A stretch of 64,000 bases of DNA from Rusavskia elegans (taxonomy: Eukaryota > Ascomycota > Lecanoromycetes > Teloschistales > Teloschistaceae). The notes beneath the pieces were generated by a model, which did no database searches, was not told where the DNA came from, and saw only the letters and a list, made by a program, of their open reading frames with translations. The stretch is taken from assembly GCA_011316305.1 (NCBI GenBank), contig SAUG01000029.1, positions 558,001 through 622,000 on the forward strand, given 5' to 3'. Position numbers and translations under genes: made by a program. Below, piece after piece: positions 37,627 through 48,556 of the stretch (within the stretch, counting starts at the first letter, position 1; each line of letters starts with the position of its first letter).

Positions 37627-40600
37627 ATGCCCACAGAAGATGCCAGCAATCAGCAACTCCTCGTTCCACCCACCGTGTCCGCCCTTCGCCATGACGAGGC
37701 CACGAATCGAATGCCAATTCACCGCACTGACAGCATGAACATCCGAGACGAACGTGAAGACCTCAAGCAAGCAGCCGAGCAATCCCTCAACGTGATCCTT
37801 GATCTGGGTCTGGATGGTATCATCCAGTGGGTCAGTCCGTCATGGAAAGACGTCGTCGGCACATTTGCCGAAGAGATCAAAGGAACGCCCATCGCCCATC
37901 TATTGCTCGGCAACAAAACCGCCTTTGCTGATGCCGTCGACTCAATGAAGCAGGATGACTCAAGGAGTCAGATAATTCGCTTTCAGGTCCGGATGGGTGC
38001 CTCCTTGTATCGCGCCGCGAAAGCGGCCGGCGACCAGCTCCGGCTGCACAAAGATCAGGAGGTTCAAGAGAAACCCTGTACAGACGAGGGACAGGAAGAT
38101 GAAGAAGAGCAGGAGGAAGATAAGATCATCAACCTCGAAGGTCAGGGCATAATGGTCTACGACCGATCTGGAGCCGGAGAGAGTCATGTAGGCAGCTTGC
38201 ATAGGGCGCTGAAGGTACATTGCATTCTGCTGACCAATCGTATAGACCATGTGGATGATTAGACGGGCTCCGAAGCCACGAGAGATCACTATTGACCTGC
38301 CTGATCTGCTGATCGAGACCCTTGGTGTCGGAGCTGAGATGCTCGCTCACCACTTGACGGCACTGGCAGAGGTCGGAGCTAATGACCCCGAACACCATCC
38401 GCCTCCCCTTCCCGTTCTCTGCCGTATCTGCGAACGGTCTATCACTCCTTGGTGGTTTGCAAAACACTCGGAAGTCTGCATGCAAGAGTATAGAGCTGAG
38501 ATGGACGTACAACTCGCACAAGAAGCACTGACAGACCATCGTAACGCTATTGTCAAGGTACTCGACGCTCTGGAGGCCCAGAAAGGACGGCCTACCTCAG
38601 GAGACTTGACACCTATCCCGCGTCCGGAATATAAAGGCTACCCGATCGGTCCCTCTTCTAATTCGTCTCCAGGCTCGGAGTCAGGTCGAGCGTCACCTGT
38701 CCCGTCACGGTCGCGAGATCCATCACTCACAGGCCACAGTCATGTTCGCTCTAGGTCTTTCGCCGTTCGACGACCTTTATCAAGAATAGTAGAGTTGGTC
38801 CTCGATCTGTGTGACACGGCCATGGAAATCAACACGCCAGCTATTAAAGACACCAAGGCTCAAGAAGCGGGCGAATTTAGGACCCAATCGCCACAGTCAG
38901 AATCTCGAATATCCCAGGTCCTGGGATGGCAGTCGCCAAGTAGCAATACCCTGGAGCAGGAGCAAGGCCTCGCCATCTTGAGCGCAGACACCGAGAATTT
39001 AGCCAGAGCCAAAGTCGAGGCCGTCCTAAGACATAGAGGTATTATCGAATATTCTGAGCGCGTCCGCGTTGAAGCGAGTGCATTGGTCGACGACTGCGTT
39101 CATGCTGCAATGCGGAAAGCAGCCAGTATCGCTGCCGGTCAACTCAGTGATTCTTCCTCATCGTCTGGCGCGGAAGAAGAGGAAGAGACCCCAGCGGCCC
39201 ATGATAATTTGCCTGCCCAGGACGATACCTACTTTGTTCGCTCATACGATGGCCCTTCTTCCTTGGCCTCTGCTCTGCGCAACACCCCCTCGCCATCTTT
39301 GACATTTGAGCCTGAAAGACGGCGCTCCTCACTCGTCCCATCGTCAAGATCAAGCAGCCCGATGGAATGCCCTACTCCCCGCTCTCACATGACGAACATT
39401 GCCTTCCTGAACAGATCCCAATCGGTCAGTAAGCGTAGCTCCATGTATTTGGGGAGCGACGCTGGCGAAAGCGACACCAACCTTGCCTCAGTAGTCACTG
39501 GGGATACTCGACCAACAGAGTCCCCTAGCTCAATAAGTCGCTCTTCAAGATCTAACGAACGGAAGCGTAGAAGCCTGAGGCTTCCGAACATGCCCTCGCC
39601 TCATCGCCAGGCATCTCCTTGTCGAATACCCCAGCCATCGTCACCCCTTAATTCCAAACCACGTATTCCTATCACACAGGACAGCCTTCCGTCTCCCGTC
39701 ACATCGCCTTCATTGTCCACGGCGGATTACACATCGCCTACCATACATGGGCAACGTCATCGTCGCCAGTCATCAGCAGCTTCATCGTCTATCGATCCAC
39801 TCAAACCTCCGCCTTCTCCGAGGTTGGCATCTTTGACTCTTCCACAGGCTCGGGCGGTACCGACGTCGATCAAGGATTTCGAGATTGTGAAGCCGATTAG
39901 CAAGGGTGCTTTCGGAAGCGTCTACCTGTCGAAGAAGAAGTCTACTGGAGATTACTTTGCTATCAAGGTCCTGAAGAAGGCGGACATGGTAGCGAAGAAT
40001 CAAGTGACCAACGTCAAGGCGGAAAGAGCCATAATGATGTGGCAGGGAGAAAGTGACTTTGTGGCGAAGCTGTACTGGACGTTCTCTAGCAAAGAGTTCC
40101 TCTACTTGGTCATGGAGTACCTGAACGGCGGCGATTGCGCTTCCTTGGTAAAGGTTCTTGGTGGTTTGCCGGAAGATTGGGCAAAGAAGTATCTCGCCGA
40201 AGTCGTCCTTGGTGTCGAGCATCTGCACAGTCGGGGTATTGTCCACCGAGATCTCAAGCCTGATAATCTTCTCATCGACCAAAAGGGGCACTTGAAGTTG
40301 ACAGACTTCGGTCTGTCCCGCATGGGACTCATCGGTCGTCAGAAGCGTCATCTCAAAAGCCCGAAAGAATCCACGCCACCCGATATACTCAAATCTGGGC
40401 CTTTTGCTCGATCCATGGCCTCTTCGCGCTCAGCATCCTTCGACCTCCAGGGGAATCACTCTCCATCCACGACCCCAAACATGACACCGGACCTCGCCGG
40501 CTCGATTGGCCAGCCGTCTTATTTCAGTTTAAATAAGGACACTACCCTTCGGCGTCAGCATTCGCGTAGGAAATCTGGATATCGAAGTGATAGCGGTAAC

Positions 40601-43408
40601 AGCGACAGCTTCAACATGATGTTTCGCAATTTCTCACTGAACGAGGATGCAAGTCAACGAGGAGCACCAATCGAAGAAGAGACCCACAGCGAAGGGGGAG
40701 AATCCCCAGATCCATATGTTCTCCAGCCGAGTATCAGCAATGTCAGTGGTCCGATGCATACACCTCCTCAGTCAGGTATGCTGCCCCCACCGATGGCCCT
40801 TTTTGACCCCGAAGACCAGAACCGACGATTTGTTGGCACCCCAGACTATCTTGCTCCAGAGACTATCAATGGTCTCGGCCAAGATGAGATGAGCGATTGG
40901 TGGTCCTTGGGGTGTATCTTATTCGAATTTTTGTTTGGCTATCCGCCGTTCCATGCCGACAATCCAGAAAAGGTGTTCGAAAATATTTTAGCGCGCCGCA
41001 TCGACTGGCCAGACGAAGAGGAAATGTCCATGGTGTCTACGGAGGCAAAGGACATCATGGAACAGCTAATGACCCTGGATCCCAAAGCACGCCTGGGAAG
41101 CAATCTGCAGGAGAGGTTCTCGTCAGGTGGAGAGGAGATTCAAAAGCACGCTTGGTTTTCAAGCATCAACTGGGAGACCTTATTGGAGGATGAAGCTCAA
41201 TTCGTCCCAGCTCCCGAGAATCCCGAGGATACCGAGTACTTCGACACCAGAGGTGCAACATTGCAAGCCTTCGCTGAAGAGATAGAAGACCAAGCTTCAT
41301 CGCCAGTTGCCACGCCTGGCGCAGATTACCCGGAGAGGCCGCATGACGCCTTGTCACGAGTACGAAACCAGGTCAACTCGATGAAACGCGGACTCATGCC
41401 ACTCCACATTCCGGCTCACGTTCGTGATGGCGGTAGAAGTAGAAGACTTAGCGAACCGGTTGCAGCCGATGACTTTGGCAGCTTCGCTTTCAAGAACCTG
41501 CCAGTATTGGAGAAAGCCAATAAGGACGTCCTTCAGAAGCTACGCGCCGAAGCAGCGCATAAGCCCAACAAAGTGGCGGTTCCCAGTCAACCTACCAGTG
41601 CTATTTCCCCCAATCCCTCCTTGGAAGGCAGTCCACTCTTACCGATGCCTCTCAAGCGAGCGTTGTCGGGGAACAGGACGCATAACCGGCCTGCGTCACC
41701 ATCAGGTTTGAACACAAATGCATCCCCGAGTAGAGCATCACAGCCGTCGTCACCTTTGCTCGTGCAATTTACGGCAGGTCAAAATCATGAACGTAGAAAG
41801 ACCTCGAGTACATCCTCGAGCCATTCCCACCTACCCAGTGCTTCGCTGCAACCACCGGGGAATTTCTTCGAAGTTCCGAAACTTCCCACCAGCCAGTCAA
41901 TGTCGTCAAACACGTCGTCGCCGATCAAGACAGCACGCCTGTCGATGGGGCCACCAGTTGCCTCGCCTGAGAAGACGCACGTGTTCGCTAGACCGCATAG
42001 CATACCTTCCGCCAGAGCAAGGTCTCAGACAGTCGGCTCACAGGAGGGCGATATACCGCCCAACAAGCCGTTCAGCCACCATCATAAACGAAGAAGTCAG
42101 GTTCTCGACATCTCGCCATCTTCGTCGGACAACGAGGACCCTCGTGCGAAGGCCCTCCTACGCGTCCAGAGACGAAGGCAGAGCTCGAGAAGGATGTCAC
42201 AGATAATGATGGCAGAGGGTCCAACTTTCCGCCCACTGGACGTCCTCATCTGCGAAGATCATCCAGTCTCGAGAATGGTCATGGAGCGGCTGCTGGAAAA
42301 GTTGAGGTGCAGAACCATCGCTGTGGTCAATGGGCCTGAAGCGGCAAGATATGCAATGAGCGAAGTGCAGTTCGACATCATCCTCATGGAATTCAAGCTA
42401 CCGCAGATTAATGGCGCTGATGTCGCTCGGATGATCCGGGATACGAAGAGCGCCAACACACAGACGCCTATCATTTGTGTCACGGGCTATTTGAAGGAGC
42501 TTCCCCAAACGCATCATTTCGATTCGCTCATTGAGAAACCACCGACATTGTCCAAACTTACCGAAGCCCTTTGCAATCTTTGCCACTGGAAACCACCACC
42601 ACCTGGATACAGCAACCAGCAGATGCCGCCATCTGGTCTCCGACAAGAATCTCGTCATGCCGAGGACAGTCCAAGCTCGCAATCTTCAGGGCCATTTACG
42701 CAGAACCTTGTCTATAGGAATTCACGACAGCATTCCATAGGCTCCAGCTTCTTCGGTGACACTGACTCCACAAACACAGAAGACATCCCCGTCATCGTCG
42801 GCAACAAGGCACACGAATGGCAAGAAGCTGGCCTTGGGATCACATCGCCTGTGGAGGCTTCCTGCGCTGCTCAGCCCTTTCTGCACCCAGGCATGCCTCA
42901 TCTCCTTCATTTGAACTCTGCGCCTCCGGACTTCGATCTGCGCACACCGCGTAAACAGCGCTCTGTTGAAGCTATCAAGGCCAAGCGAGAAAACATCGAG
43001 AAGTACCGTCACGAGTGTGCCGAATCCGGTGACGACGAAGACGAGGAACTCGGTCACTCTCAGAGTAGGGCACGTAGCCCCCAAACGAAGACGCCTCGTG
43101 GTTCGAAGTTGAGCACGGAGATGATGCGAACGAACAGCCGGGGCAGCGTGACATCTGAGTGTGGTTCATCACTACCGCTCCACGCGAACGAGGATTGCGT
43201 GGCTGTGGCGCCGTCGGAACCACCAATCTTGGAGACGGGTATTGAAGGAGAAGGCCACTCTACGATCACGCCGCCAGAGATTTTCCCGAAACAAGTGGGG
43301 ACGACGGCGGTAACTTTTGATATGGATGCCACGCCTAAACTAGCGCCGAATGTACAGAAGGAGAGGCGGGAGTTCGAGTTACAGCCGCCCTCATCAACCC
43401 GGGAATGA
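37627..43408 (+). CDS. rim15: Rim15 protein kinase
   Basis: Exons 37627-38187 and 38246-43408, joined across a 58-base intron (…GESH/TMWMIRRAP), give about 1907 residues. Rim15 integrates nutrient signals (PKA, TOR, Pho85 in yeast) and drives quiescence and stress programmes. Domain order: a PAS-like region (about 52-110, DLGLDGIIQWVSPSWKDV), a zinc-finger-like CRICERSITPWWFAKHSEVC (about 246-265), a long Ser/Pro-rich stretch, an AGC kinase (about 728-1196) with HRDLKPDN and DFGLSR, then an insertion of about 170 residues before GTPDYLAPE, typical of Rim15, and a C-terminal receiver domain (about 1518-1629). In the receiver, ED, VTGY and EKP are kept, but the phosphoacceptor position reads ILMEFKLP, with Glu1569 in place of Asp. 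ATG 37627 is the first in frame. Confidence 0.95.
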
Positions 43409-44280
43409 GCTTGCTTGTTCAAGGCAAGCCCATACCTATTCGATGTACCATTACCCGCTTTTTTTCCTTTCGACCTCGATACGAACCTGTGTACGATATT
43501 GCAGTCTTTTCCCCCACTGATATATCGCTGTCCGCTCTGCTCGAAAAGTGGAAATTCAGCGCGCTTTCCTTTCTCATTATTTTTTTCTTTTCCTTGTGGA
43601 TTCGAAAACCAAAAAATTCCTGTGATCTTAGTCCGAGTACTTTTGAGCGACAGGCGCATTGGAGTGCGTCTAACTAATCACGATACGGCATTATCGGCAT
43701 TGGGGGATTTGGGGTTTCTGCCATTTCGCTCCTTCTTTTGCTTCTTCTTTCATGGAGATTACGTACAGAGCTTTCTTCGCTGGAAGTTGGGGGGGTGTAT
43801 GTTCATATGGCTTTTCTCAGTTGGGTTGGGGTGTGGCTAGCCGAGGCTGTGTTTGTATATATGCCCGTGATGGACTTTGCTGGGGAAATGAGATGTTTAT
43901 ATCTTTATCCAGTGACGATTATAGAGTGTCTCTTCTTCAGATGTTGATGGTTTAGGTGCCGTTCGTGATGATTCCTCATAATGAATGAGACAGGCAACAG
44001 CGTTGTCCATTATTGTCCATTCAGTAGTCACAGTTCAAGACTTGTATTTCGTCCTCGGCGAACCATGAAACGGGACTTGTATCATCATACTCGTTCTCAT
44101 CAGATGGGGCTGCTTCAATGCCATTTGGCAAGCAGAAAATATTGTATTACAGCTGCTACATATATACAGCGACGCTTTCCCTTGTTGTACAGATTCCACC
44201 GTATCAAGCTAAAAGCAGTATTGACGTTGCCTTGTGTATGTACGTTCTCACGACCCAAATCGCACCACAACCGCACCCTC
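43409..44280. other. Intergenic, convergent rim15 / sterol dehydrogenase 3' ends
   Basis: About 870 bases, T-rich on the plus strand, with no recognised coding or RNA feature. It contains the 3' untranslated regions of two converging genes. Confidence 0.4.
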
Positions 44281-45561
44281 TCAACTGTCCACCACCACCG
44301 CCGCAACCTTCTCCCCCATCCCCCCATTCTCTCCCCCCGCCAGAGCCTTCTCACCAAGCCCCTGCTGCACTTTGCCCCCCTCCCTCTCCTTCCACCACCT
44401 AATCGTCCTCTCCACCCCCTCATCCAACCCCCAGACAGGTTTATAACCCAACACATTCCTCGCCCTCCCCGTATCAAAATACCGTGTCATACAACTATAT
44501 TTCACCACCCCCCTCGTCATACTCGGCTGCTTTTTCCCCGCTGTAACAACCCACATGATCCACTCCAGCACCCACGCGATCGCTAAGCCCAATGCTTCGT
44601 TGATGGTCCAAATACTTCCCGGGTATGCGAGAGAGGTGGGGTCGCCAGCAGCAGCCCACACCGCGCGGGCGAAATCCCAGAAATAAACCGGTTGCGCATT
44701 CGTGATGAAGAACGCCTGTCCGTCCGCACGTTCGTGGTCCAAGGGGACCATCTGCGTGCCGAATTGTTGGGCTGTGGTGAGCAGTGCGATGGCCGCTAGG
44801 ATATGCGCGTGCGCCGCGTTGCCGACGTAGGTGAAATCGAAGAGGTTGTTGTTTTCGCCGAGTTGGAAGGCGGTTTGTTTTTTGGCGAGGGCTTTCATCA
44901 TCCCGGTGATGAGTTGGAGGTCGCCTTCGCCGAAGATGCCGGCGGGGCGGATGGAGGCTGTTAGCAGTTGGGGGGAGGAGGGGTGACGGTTGTGGGATAG
45001 GACGAGGGATTCAGCCTGGGCTTTTGTTTCGGCGTAGTATTCTGGTTGGAGAGGGGAAAAGAGGACGGGGTAGGATTCGTTGGCGTTGCGGAGGGGGGAG
45101 ATGGTGTCGTGGATTACGGAGCTGGAGGAGGTGTAGATGAAGGCTTTGACGGAGGGGGTTTCGGAGGCGCAGGTGAGGAGGTTGGAGGTGCCGGTTACGT
45201 TGACGGAGTGGAAGAGGGAGCGGGCTTTGCCTTGGTGGAGTTTCTGGTTGTCGGCGGTGAAGGCGGGGGAGGCGGTGTGGATTATTACGGTGGGTTTGAT
45301 GGAGGAGAAGATGGGGCGCAGGGAGTCGAGGGAGGTGATGTTGCCTTCATGGTAGGAGACGTTGGGGTAGCGGTTTGTGGTTGTGCGGAGGTCGAGGACG
45401 GAGATGTCGCAGCTATAGGAGTCCAGGAGTTGGCGGACGATGTGGGAGCCTAGGAATCCGCAGCCGCCGATGACGAGGACGGAGCCGAGGGACTTGAGTG
45501 GCGGTCTGTCTTCTGGTGCCATTGGAGTGGGAGGGACAAGATAGGCGCGTTCAATGGACAA
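44281..45561 (-). CDS. erg26: Sterol-4-alpha-carboxylate 3-dehydrogenase, decarboxylating (Erg26-like)
   Basis: A single exon of 426 residues. Erg26 oxidises and decarboxylates 4-carboxysterols in ergosterol synthesis at the ER, using NAD(P)+. Seen: a Rossmann start VLVIGGCGFLGSHIV (about 28-42), DLRTTTNRYPNV after the second strand, the catalytic pair Y176-x3-K180 in YYAETK, and the family segments SIRPAGIFGEGD, NNNLFDFTYVGNAAHAHILA and QAFFITNAQPVYFWDFARAVW. The helix near 335-350 (AIAWVLEWIMWVV) suits membrane association. ATG 45561 is used; ATG 45525 (MAPEDRPPLKS) is an alternative. A paralogous 3-beta-HSD-like enzyme cannot be excluded. The coding strand is very C-rich, so the opposite strand carries long Gly-rich open frames that are not genes. 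Confidence 0.87.
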   Translation of the reverse strand: MSIERAYLVPPTPMAPEDRPPLKSLGSVLVIGGCGFLGSHIVRQLLDSYSCDISVLDLRTTTNRYPNVSYHEGNITSLDSLRPIFSSIKPTVIIHTASPAFTADNQKLHQGKARSLFHSVNVTGTSNLLTCASETPSVKAFIYTSSSSVIHDTISPLRNANESYPVLFSPLQPEYYAETKAQAESLVLSHNRHPSSPQLLTASIRPAGIFGEGDLQLITGMMKALAKKQTAFQLGENNNLFDFTYVGNAAHAHILAAIALLTTAQQFGTQMVPLDHERADGQAFFITNAQPVYFWDFARAVWAAAGDPTSLAYPGSIWTINEALGLAIAWVLEWIMWVVTAGKKQPSMTRGVVKYSCMTRYFDTGRARNVLGYKPVWGLDEGVERTIRWWKEREGGKVQQGLGEKALAGGENGGMGEKVAAVVVDS

Positions 45562-45821
45562 CGGTTTCGTTGTTGGTGATGGAAGTAGCTGAGCTTCGTC
45601 TCAAGTTTGGACGGGATAAAATTCTTGCCTCGTAGGGCTGAGATTGCCCCTTTTCCATGCTCCAATCACCGAAGAAGGCGCCACTGCATGCTGGATGGAT
45701 CCAGCATGATGTTCAGTATATTTCGCTACTCAGAAACCCCCCTTAACATGGTTGAATATAGAGCAACGTATCGGTTTCAAGTATAGATTGTTGGCTTCCA
45801 CAATTCCATGCATTGCCAATA

Positions 45822-47966
45822 TCATCGTCCGACCTCGGTCGCTTCCATCTCGAATGGTCTACTCGACGCCCAGGGGGCCTCGTCGTACCCCATCTCCGGC
45901 CTGACCTCGTCCAACTCAGCCGGCGGTCGCCATTCAATCCCTTGAACCTCTGGGATTTTCATCCCTGCATCATCATCTGCTTCCTGTATTTGCTGCTCGC
46001 TGCCATGAAGCTCAGCCGCAGTGTTCTGGTTGGTTTTACTTTTTGGCTGTGATTGTTGTGTTCTTCGGCGGCGGTGGATGAAGAACGTAACGCAGGCTAC
46101 GAGGGCAAGAGCAAACAAACCCCCAACGGCTCCGCCAGCGATGGCGGCGGTGTTGCTGGACGATGGGGAAGATGAGACGGGCGGCTGAGAGGGCCCTGAG
46201 TCAGAGGATGGCGCTGGTAGGTTGTCAGAAGAGCATAGGATATGGTAAAGGCGAATCGTTGGTAGAGACGTACCTTGCGAGAAGTGAGTAACCGAAAAGA
46301 GGTGCTCCAGGGCGCTAGAGGAGAATCGAGAAGTATTTTGAGGGCTAGTAATTTCCTGTAAGATACGCACACCGATATCTAGACAGAAGTGGAGTGCTCA
46401 CTTGTCTCTATAGTATGCCTTCACCGGGTCTGATTGCTCGTATGGCGGCGCATTTGCCGTATATCGATTTGCCCATGTCAAAGTCGTCATGTCGAAGATT
46501 CCTAGTCCCTGCACAAAGGGATCAACCGAAGAGTTGAGACCACTCTTCTTGATCTCTTCGATATCTCCGTACTTGATCTTGGCATTGGAATCGACGCCCC
46601 CAATACTGATGATTTGACTACCACCAACCGCGTTGCAGCTGTGGCCCTGCCGAGGATGCTGTGGTGGGTAATTGACCTTCAGCCAATGGAAAGCGGGTAG
46701 GGTGAGAATGAAGATTTCATCGTACGGTACCTATAGTGAAGGTCAGAATCCTGCCGCTATTTATGTTTTCTGTTGGACGAACAGCGGAAGGGCCAAGGTG
46801 GCCATTGGATCCGCCATATAGAAATCTTCAGGAGAAGTCAGTCGCCAAAGTCCCCTAAGCAAAGGATCATGGTATTCATACATTTCATACGTCTTGTTCG
46901 TCGAGCTTACGCCTGCTAGGCAGAACATTCTCCGGCCAGCTGGAATAGCACCAGTAGCGGTCTGATTGTACCATCTGTTGCCCAAAGTTTCATAGACCCA
47001 GATATTATCGAAACCAGTATTCTGATCGGGATCGGAGAAGTCGGTGCCGCCCATTATCATGAATAACCCATTAGGTCCAAAGGAAGGAACATAGTGCATT
47101 GCGCCTCTCCCACCAATACCTTTTGCATTGAACCCGCTCGCGCTGGAGTTAAAAAAGGACCTCCTCGTCATGTTGAATTCCACGAGACCTGGTACCACGA
47201 TATCTTCCGTCACGTTCACAGATTCTGGAGTCGTCCAAGGGTTTAGAACTCCACCAAGGACAAGTGCGCTGCCTCCTCCTGAAGCCGTGTACCCCCGATC
47301 CGTCCTAGTCCTTCGTTTCCATCTTGGGTCGTCGGGACTGATTTCTACCTTCCAGGTTCCGCTGCCGGTTCCATCAGGCTTGAAGGACCATATTGAAACA
47401 GGCGGTGGCTCAGGACGATCCCCAAGTAAGGAGCTTCTTCCAGTGAATCCTGAATAGAAAACGTCGTCGACTTCATGATACCAAAGCGAGGAATCAGACA
47501 GCAAGGGCGCTCCGGACGGCTTCTGTGTGCTGTGCAAGACCACCGAACTGTTCATCCAGTCCTGCGAAAGATCGATTGATAGAGTAGTGGAAGCTACGAA
47601 GACGGGTCAGTCCCGGCTCACCCCAAATAGCTGGCATGCGCCTACCGTATTCGTAGACGATTGAATCTCCAATCATATAGGCTATCTCACCACCATCGAT
47701 GTATAGATATTTGCCAGCGACAGCAGCTAGGACGATATGAGTGCGAGTTGGAGTGTTGCGACTGGGGAGGACTCACAAGCCTGGAATGCTCGCCGAACAA
47801 ACGCTTCACTGGTCGTAGCTGCGGGGACCTGACGACTGTTGAGTTGTGATGTCTGTCCCTCCGCACGAACGAATGTTTGTATAGACGATGGGACAACGCC
47901 ACCGCTGGCCCGATCTGTCCAACCGAGTATACAGGATAGGACGCAGATGAATGAAAACCTTGACAT
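45822..47966 (-). CDS. Kelch-repeat type I membrane protein
   Basis: Exons 47966-47777, 47726-47646, 47593-46779, 46730-46402, 46344-46274 and 46213-45822 join in phase to about 625 residues. A signal peptide (residues 1-23, MSRFSFICVLSCILGWTDRA) leads into a beta-propeller-like part with kelch features: YLYIDGGEIAY, LWYHEVDDVFYSGF, GLFMIMGGTDF, GRRMFCLAGV, FILTLPAFHWLKV and GHSCNAVGGSQIISIGG. A Ser/Pro-rich stalk precedes one transmembrane helix (AAIAGGAVGGLFALALVACV) and a basic stop signal HRRRR; the cytosolic tail is acidic. Several N-glycosylation sequons (NVT, NMT, NSS, NQT, NKT) fit an extracellular propeller. Role unknown; related fungal proteins are cell-surface kelch proteins. The third donor (GTCCAA) is weak. 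Confidence 0.8.
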
Positions 47967-48556
47967 AACGAGAGACTAAAAGGAAACCAAGCAATGCGTA
48001 GGAAACACCAAAACAATATCGTGTCAAAGGAAACAGAAGGAAAGGCATGGCAATCACAAGCCAGCTGCTCAAGTTAGGTGAGTGGTCACGATACTCATGA
48101 AGAGGCGGAGCGAAGCCATCATGAGTATGACGAGGCGACGCAGATGTCACTCTCCTCCAGCGAAATGTCAGACCTTAGATCCCGAATAGCTGCGACTGCC
48201 ATGTGGGAACTATAAAAAACAATTGGGTAAAAGGAGGGGATGTTTCGTTTATCTCCGTGTCTGATGGTTCAAATTTAATCTCTTGTTCTTGTTGCTTACA
48301 GGTGCGGGTCTTGAGATTCCAAAGTCAGCCTCGGCCTGCGCCGCCAACGCCTGACATCTTACGAGGGTGAGTCCCAAGCTTCTTGCAAGCTACTGTATGT
48401 CATCCGCGGCACGGGTCGTTCGATGCCAAATATAATATGTGGTCGTCTGGAAATGAGCGTAGATGGAAGTGACGGCGAGTTTTGGGACCTCAGCTCGGAG
48501 CAAACAACATCAATTACCAGTTTCAGAGGTGAAAGCATCAACTCCACGTGCCACAG
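47967..48556. other. Intergenic, upstream of the kelch gene
   Basis: About 590 bases with no recognised gene. It holds the kelch promoter and the 3' region of the unrecognised 561-residue gene. Confidence 0.4.

Noticed and set aside
38188..38245. Rim15 intron starting at GTACAT 38215 (31 bases)
   Set aside because: Too short for a fungal intron; the GTAGGC donor at 38188 gives a 58-base intron and restores the family sequence GESH/TMWMIR.
44281..44400. Possible CCCC-rich simple repeat
   Set aside because: It is the C-rich complement of the 3' coding end of the Erg26-like gene, not a separate repeat.
45046..45453. 135-codon Gly-rich open frame on the plus strand
   Set aside because: It is the antisense of the C-rich Erg26-like coding sequence; the minus frame has clear catalytic motifs.
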